Of a stretch of DNA of 64,000 nucleotides, positions 57,601 through 64,000 are shown piece after piece. The position numbers and the translations under genes are program-made. The notes below the pieces were generated by a model, which worked only from the letters and a program-made list of their open reading frames with translations, did no database searches and had not been told where the DNA came from. How positions within the stretch are numbered: position 1 is the first letter of the stretch; each line of letters begins with the position of its first letter. The stretch comes from Volvox africanus (taxonomy: Eukaryota > Chlorophyta > Chlorophyceae > Chlamydomonadales > Volvocaceae). Location of the stretch: the NCBI GenBank assembly GCA_030268105.1, contig BSDZ01000078.1, forward strand, positions 1,736,001 to 1,800,000, in the 5' to 3' direction.

Positions 57601-58980
57601 GGATGCTCCACGACCACCATCTCCCCTCTCTGACACACCTGTCCGTCTGTCTGTTCGTCTGTCTGATTGTCCATCCGCTTGTGTCCCAATCCGCTTCTTT
57701 ATTTTGCAGACAAACGCGAAGCTTGCAGCCCAGCCCAGCTCAGCAGAACAGAACACAGCACAGCACAGCACCGGCTAGGGGGATGGGACCACGTGCAGCC
57801 CAGCCCAGCCCAGCATAGCATAGCACAGCGCCGGCTAGGGAGATGGGACCATCGTACAGTTCAGCATAGCACAGCGTAGCATAGCACACCGCAGCAAAGC
57901 ACAGCATTTTAAAGCAAAGCACCAGCACGCAAGTCATAGCATAGGCACAGCATGTACCATCGCAAAACACAGCATGCAGCGTTCAGACGTGGCCATGTAC
58001 TTGCCATGAGGCTCAATTGCATCCGCACGGCACGAAGCCAAACAATTCCTTTCCCTTTCCATCCCTTTGGAAGTTCGGACAATTCCCTTTCGTTTACTGG
58101 CCTACAAACGGTTTGGCCCACTGCATGGACGCCAAGGGGGCGCCAGGAAGGTGACGGCCGGCATGCAGTCATGACCCTAAGGAAAGGACAAGGGTGCTTG
58201 ACAATGCTTCCGTTTGTCCGAAAACTTGACCGGGAGTCTGTAATACGCGACGGGAATGGCAATCGACTAGATTTATAAATCCAGAGCGCAGCACGGCATA
58301 CCACGGCACAGCATAGCACACGACATCGATATCGTGATATTGTGATATCGTGGGCTTGCGAGGCAACCCGATGTGACATGATGCCGTGGTGTTGGAGACC
58401 GGGAGCATACAAAAATCTGGTAACCGTCAAAGAACACATGGAAAACGAAAAATTGTTGTTATAAGGCTTCAGCGGGAGGGCCGAGGTAACGACCCATAAC
58501 GCGCAGGACAGGGACACTAATCCTGCCGCATTTGCGTGTGTGCATGTAAGGGCATGTCACCGTAGCCTGCGCCGGCAACTAAATGGCAAAGGGGCTTGGC
58601 CTGCAGCAGCCTCCCTCAACTTTAGGAACGGACTTGAACCACTTTAGCAATCGTTTCTTTCTAAGGGGCGGCACGAACGGGCAACGACGAGAACGCGGAA
58701 TCTGACCCACAGCCGGGTCGCGAAGGTCTGGCCGCTGTCCGAGGGCGACTAGGGGAAAGGGGGAAGGCAGAGGCCCTAATCTCCCAATCGGAGATGCCGG
58801 AGTCCCGCTTAAAGCACTGCAGCGGAAATCTTAAAAATGGAATGCCGTGGAGCCGTACAGATGTGGCCGTAACCGCGTACGATTGTCGTACAGTATGGCA
58901 TGAGCTATGCCCTAATACTAAAATCGGAAGATCGGAACGTGAGAAGCCTAGGTATATTCGTGCCGCTTAGTAACTTATCT
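54619..58980. other. Mostly unassigned region with simple repeats
   Basis: (CACTCTCTCTCT)n at 55820-55895, (CCACCA)n at 56167-56235, and two copies of an approximately 65-bp unit containing CCGGCTAGGG.GATGGGACCA with AGCCCAGCCC/AGCATAGCAC repeats at 57715-57960. A plus-strand piece at 55926-56100 (starts IGLSAALKEGHADINSS, preceded by CATAG) and one near 56370-56559 ending in KARLSYTAFERLSNISTKE have coding-like composition, but I recognise no family. Confidence 0.45.
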
Positions 58981-60254
58981 AGGATCTAGCGTCAGCCTTT
59001 CCCGCGTCTTTGGCAGCAAGTGGTGGTTTTGGATCGTCCTTATCTGCGCGTCCCTCACCCTGTGTGTCCTCGTGCGCAGCAGATCCTTGTCGGCAGAGTG
59101 AATCTGTCTATGCAGGAATGAATCACCGGCAGCTCACATCCACATCCACATCCATAGACATTGACATTAACTCTTCTCTGACTGTAACTCTCACTCACAG
59201 AGATCGCAGGCATTATTTTGGAGTATCGCGATATCGTACCGCAAAGGCCATCTGTGCGTAATTCAGGGCAACCCAGTAACGAAAAGTGGTTAATGACGGA
59301 CTAACCAATACAAGAGAGCATAACAAGTTCCGCCATTTGTATCCCCTTGGGAGTCGGGGGATGCGACCACTTCCTGCAGAGGTCGGGTTGAACACGGCGT
59401 GGGTGCTTTGACGGCCGCACGTGCTGCGGATGCTTTTGGAAAGCTGTAGGCTGCAGGCCTGGTGGCGCCGCCGCCCACATGAATTCATACACCGCCTCGA
59501 TATATCGTGATCTAGGACCCAAATCCAGAATAGAATGACTGACAGACAGAGATACAAACATCCATATAAACACACCGACATGGCATAAGTACAGCAGAGC
59601 ATGGAACACAAATCATCCTACCAAAGCATCTCCCCTTCTTCTCCCCATCCCCAGTCCACAAAAAATTTCTCCCTCTTCGCCCCGGCGTGGTCAAGGCGAT
59701 GAGTCTGTGTCTATGTGTGTGAGGGGGGGAAGGAGGGGAGGCCCGGAAAACCCAGACCCCAGGCCGAATCCTCATCTCCGCGTTTGCCTTCCCAGCCCCA
59801 TCTGAGCCTCTTTCTGAGCAACCGCATGCCGCCGCACTCCGAAAACACACACAAACACAGACGTCCCTTCACCTTGCCCGACTACGTCTTTCTCGACACC
59901 ATCCTCAACCCCGCACCCCTAATGGGTTCCTGTGCCCCATCGATCCGTCATCTTTCATACCTTCCCCCACCTACCCCCCCTTCACACACACATAAACATA
60001 CACATGGACACATATAGACCTTGACGTACATGCGTCACCCCGCGCTGCCTCCACCCTTCCCGTCTCTTTTTTCCATCCACTATCCCGGCAACGACTTATT
60101 ATAAATGGAATCGCTATTGCATCCCCTTCCCTTTCCTCCTTGTCCACCATATGTCCGGTGTCTTTGGGCTCCGTGACGCATGGGTCCAACTTAATTGTAG
60201 CCCCTTCCCCCCTCCCCCCTTTCGCCGCCCCTCCTCGTGCCTTCGTGTGTCCAG

Positions 60255-60585
60255 TAATTTGTATGGCAATCCCGTCCCTCAGCGGGTCATGAAGGGTGGC
60301 GGAGGTTTTCCGGTTTACGATGGAAAATGTACAACGACCATTCCTATACCAACAACCCCAGGTCCGCCACCCCTACCCGCCAAATTTTCCATGCCGGACT
60401 ATAGCAATCCAAATGTGATCCACAACGCGATATCCATAAATCCAGGATTCAGAACCTGGAGCCACAAAGGTACGGAGGCGACCCTGTGGCTGCTGCATCG
60501 ATGGGCGCCTGCGATTAGGGACTATCTCGCGGCTAACCTTTACGTCAAAGAGCAAAAGATTATCTTTACCCGTTTCATGTTATAG
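60255..60585 (+). CDS. Probable last exon of an unrecognised protein
   Basis: After the acceptor GTGTCCAG an open frame begins NLYGNPVPQRVMKGGGG, continues MPDYSNPNVIHNAIS and NPGFRTWSHKGTEATLWLL, and ends KIIFTRFML with a TAA stop. Its composition is non-repetitive and unlike neighbouring spacer. Upstream on the same strand, about 59000-59090, a strongly hydrophobic stretch (WWFWIVLICASLTLCVLV) could be a type II membrane anchor, and LPDYVFLDTILNPAPL lies near 59870-59920. These may be other exons, but phase was not established. No family recognised. Confidence 0.5.
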
Positions 60586-60999
60586 CAAATGCCATTGTCG
60601 TTACCATTCTGTTCGGCATCGCCAGTTTTCATTTTTCATCTTGTTCGTAATCTCCCTTGTTTCGGGAATCCGTTCCGGAACAGTTAGTTAGTTTAGCGGA
60701 CGTCCCCGTACGCTAATCATCAGAATGAGAAACCCTCAGGGAGGGAAAGATAGGGAAAGTATCTCCCCCTCCCGGCCCATGCCAGGGACTTCCGGTTGTG
60801 TCAGCTCTGTAAGCACCGTTCTTAAAACCGACAGGGGGGCCGCACCGCCACTGACCCATGGGTCTTTTTGATATGTGGATGTTCTCCTGCAAAGGCAAAA
60901 CGCGTCAGGCGACCGAGTAGGTGGCCGTCACGGCGTCAGGTGGGCCGGGTGGCGTTTAGTGGCGCTTAGTGGCACTCATGGCGCTTATTGTACGATGCC

Positions 61000-63900
61000 T
61001 TAGAACGGATCCAAGCCACGTCTGTCCTGCTGTACGGGTAGGTGTCCAATAAACGGACTGGTGGGACGGTGATTTGAATGAGATCCTCGTACATGGCCCT
61101 CTGACATTGTGTTGGAGTAATTGATCGACTCCATCGTTGTCGTCGAGAATAGCATGGCGTTCATATTCGTAATGGGCCCCGCCGGCGGCGTCGGCGGCGG
61201 TGGCTGCTGGTACAAATGCGCTGCGGACCCGCTGACGCCGATGGATGGGTATGACGTAACGGAGTTAAAGGTGCCGGAATGGCCGCGGCTGCTCCGGCCG
61301 CCGAAGGAAGCATGCCCCGACAACTCGCGGCGGCCGGCGGCGGCGGCGATGGCTGCAGCAGCGGCCGCCGTGGCGGAGGCCCCACCCAAGCTGGTGCTAT
61401 TACGGAGCAATTTAATACCGGCTGCATCGGCCCACCGCGCCGCCACCTCATTTTGTTCTCCTTGCAGTGGCAGCACTGCGACGGCAGAGATTGGTACAGT
61501 GGAGACGAGGCCGAAGAGCGCGTGGCGCTCGCGCCATTGGTTCTGGAGTACAACGGCGTTGGCTTGCAGCTCCGAAACCCGCTGAATCACCTGCTGAACC
61601 GTGGGTCGCGCTGCCGGGTCGCTCAGCCAGCAGTCCTCGACCAGACGACGCAATACCTCCGGGACCGCGGGGGAGAAGGACGGCCGCATGCCGCACACGA
61701 CCACCTTATAAGCGACCTCGGCCGGCCGTAACTTCGCGTACGGCGCCTCGCCGGTTGCGGACAACATCCGCCACACTGCATTTGCACGAGAGGGGCGCGG
61801 CAGAAAGGACAACAGAGATAACGAGATGTGTTAATTGTTGGCTGCTTTGTTAGTCACTTAGGTACCACTGATGTGGATTTGTGGATGTCGGGTTGGCTTG
61901 GTTACGGGGCGCCCCGACAGCCTAGAACATATCACACCCTCGCCAATTTACCTCCCTCCTACCCATCCCTCAACCCTCTTCCACTGCGCATCCCATTCCT
62001 CCCTCCCCCGCCTCCCCCGCCTCCCCTACCTCCCCTATCCCCCACTGCCCACCCCAACGTGACCCCGGGTCCCCCCCGGGCCATTCAGTCAACCAGTCAG
62101 CCATCAGAAACGCACTTAAAATTCCCAGAGAGTACACATCCGAGGAGGGGTGCAGACGACCGGACAGCAGTAGCTCCGGTGGCAGGTGCGACACGTCCGC
62201 GCCGGAGGTCACGCCCATCGCCTCTGCGGCCCCCGGCGTCCAGGGACCGCCAGCACAGTCCGGCGGCATGCGCGCTAAACTGAGCCATGGGTCCGTCAGC
62301 TTAGCAATACGACGGATAACCGGCAGCGCCGGCGGTGCTGCCGATGGCCCAGAGCTGCGGCGGCCCTGATGGGCAGCAATTGTGCAGACGACGCCAACTC
62401 CAACGGCATTGCGGCTGCGGCCGGCGGCGGCGCCGGCCTCCCCGGAACCTCCGGCGGCGGCGGGAGCAACTATACCGCCGCCGCTGCCGCCACTACCGCC
62501 TCCCGTTGGCGTTGACGGGCCGGCGCTGCAGCCATCGCCGCCGCAGCCACCGCTCGGTGACGGGGGTTGTGCGCTGTCAGGGGCCTCGTTGATTTGTAAG
62601 GCAAGGACGCGTGGGGAGACCACCGGCACAGCCGAGCTGCAGACACCTGGGCCGTCACTGGGGCACGACGGGAGCCGTGCGGGTGCAACCGGCGACGCCA
62701 AGCTACTGTCGTCGTCGGGAAAAGGCGCCTGGCATAACACACGCGTAAATGGGGAAACTTCCGCGGACATGTTAGGAGCTAGCGCCTGTGGCTGTGGCGT
62801 CATCGGCGGCGCCACCGCCACTGACGACGCCGATGCCAACGCCGATGCCGACGCCGACGCTGACTCTGATGCCATCGTCTTCGCCGCATCGGGTGCCAAA
62901 AGAGCGCTCTTCAATCCGCCAATTAATGGCGTCTTGCGTGCCGGCGACGGCAGTGCGCCCCCCGCGCCGCTGCCCATTCTATTATACGTGACTGGTGCGC
63001 CGCCGCTGCTCCCGCCAGCTGTAGTGAGGCTTGTCGTTGCCACGGCGGCGGGGCCCCCTGCATGCCGTCCCTCGTGGGGTGATTCCGGCCAAGCTTTCAG
63101 CCCTGATAAAGCCTTACTCATCGCCGTTACATCGTTCCCGGAATTTGTATTCGCGGCCGACAGCGAGCTGTTGCTCTGACGGCGTGCGAAGGACGCGCCG
63201 CCGGCGGCCATCAGGGCAGGGGCACGCACCTGCTGTGGCTGTTGCTGGGAAAAGCCACAAGGTCCGACTCCCATAGCGCGCGATAGCGCCACTACTGCTG
63301 ACGTCGCCAGCGCCGTACTCGCAAGTGCTGCGCCGTCAGACGCCGCGGTGGTGGCGCCGTCCTCAGCTGCACCCGCACCTGCAGCCGCTACATTGCCGTA
63401 CTTGCCCATGGCACTGTGGCAGCCGCCGGTTGAGGGCTTGTTGTACCCGCTGAGAGGATACGGCTGACCCATGGGTCGGCCCACGTGACTGAAATAGCTG
63501 TTGCTGCCGAGGCCCTGGGATTGGAGGCTGCCGGGGCCGAGTCGGTCGTCGACGCTGCCAGGTTCTAACGACCGACCGCCGCCGCCACCGCCGCCGGGCC
63601 CGCCGCCGCCCGCCTGCGTCGTCATCGTCGATGTGTAGGTGCTCCCTGTCATGAAACCGTTGGACTGGCGGAGGCTGTTACTCCAGCCGTGGCCGCTGCT
63701 GTCCGGTACTCCTGTACAGCTCGCATTCGCCGTATTGCTGCATGACGATATGTTTGATGCCATACGGCGCTGAATGTTGACAGCAGCACCGCCTGCGCAA
63801 CTGACGCCACCGCCGCCGGGCCCATCGGTCACGTCGCTATGGCCGCCGGTGCTGCCGTACATAACAGCCAGGCCTTCATCCACGGTGTGGCAGCTGCCAA

Positions 63901-64000
63901 GCGCAACGGCGGCTGCGGACGCCACCGGCGCAGTGCTGGACGCCGTGCCGTCGACATAAGGCAAGCCAGCGAGGTCCACGGTGGCGAGGCATAGGCCGCC
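61000..64000 (-). CDS. TKL-like protein kinase, C-terminal part; activation segment DPW instead of DFG; partial
   Basis: Signalling kinase or pseudokinase; the N-lobe and catalytic loop lie beyond the right edge. Exon 1 runs from the window edge to 62116, exon 2 from 61775 to 61000, and phase agrees. Exon 1 is a very long Ala/Gly/Ser/Pro-rich insertion of about 540 residues ending with AKLTDPWLSLA (DFG position), HLPPELLLSGRLHPSSDVYS (APE and subdomain IX). Exon 2 starts MWRMLSATGEAPYAKL, with CWLSDPAARPTVQQVI (subdomain XI Arg), then an approximately 180-residue disordered tail. The insertion lies between the catalytic-loop and activation-segment regions, as in many volvocine kinases. DFG to DPW keeps the metal-binding Asp but loses Phe and Gly. 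Confidence 0.8.

Overview
The window looks like nuclear DNA of a volvocine green alga, most probably a Volvox. The evidence is GC-rich exons split by many short-to-medium introns, poly-Ala/Gly/Ser insertions, very many micro- and minisatellites, and algal gene families (solute-binding-domain cyclases, exostosin-like GT47, CAP10-like GT90, TKL-type kinases). Nothing suggests a prokaryotic chromosome; most long open frames are simple-repeat artefacts. I rebuilt exons by hand from splice sites, reading-phase continuity and protein-family motifs. Most joins in five models (SET, cyclase, Elongin A, L-domain, GT90) keep phase exactly.

Layout. 1-7521 (minus): SET-domain lysine methyltransferase of the SETD6/RKM4/Rubisco-LSMT family, running off the left edge. 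8.6-10.6 kb and 16.08-17.56 kb (plus): two separated pieces of a decayed cyclase copy. Between them lies an exostosin-like GT47 gene (10871-14140, minus), which carries in an intron an AT-rich 763-bp insertion with perfect 23-bp terminal inverted repeats around a bacterial Rpn/PD-(D/E)XK transposase-like fragment. A Ty1/copia RNase H remnant (15.92-16.08 kb) abuts the 3' cyclase piece exactly. 19420-31165 (plus): an apparently intact 16-exon receptor-type class III nucleotidyl cyclase (solute-binding-like ectodomain, one membrane helix, two cyclase domains). 33343-36027 (plus): a six-exon Elongin A. 38989-46562 (minus): a 12-exon secreted protein of repeated receptor-L-domain-like units. 49125-54618 (minus): a 14-exon CAP10/GT90-like glycosyltransferase. 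54.6-60.6 kb: mostly unassigned, with two possible plus-strand coding pieces. 61000-64000 (minus): C-terminal part of a TKL-like protein kinase with an altered DFG motif.

The genes do not form one pathway. Three (GT47, GT90, L-domain protein) are predicted secretory or extracellular, fitting an alga with an elaborate extracellular matrix; the cyclase and kinase are signalling proteins; the SET protein and Elongin A act on proteins and transcription. The most informative features are the duplicated cyclase with patchy near-identity, the bacterial-type insertion, two highly iterated short motifs (GACCCATGGGTC and GCTCCGAAACC), and frequent use of GTACG at 5' splice sites.
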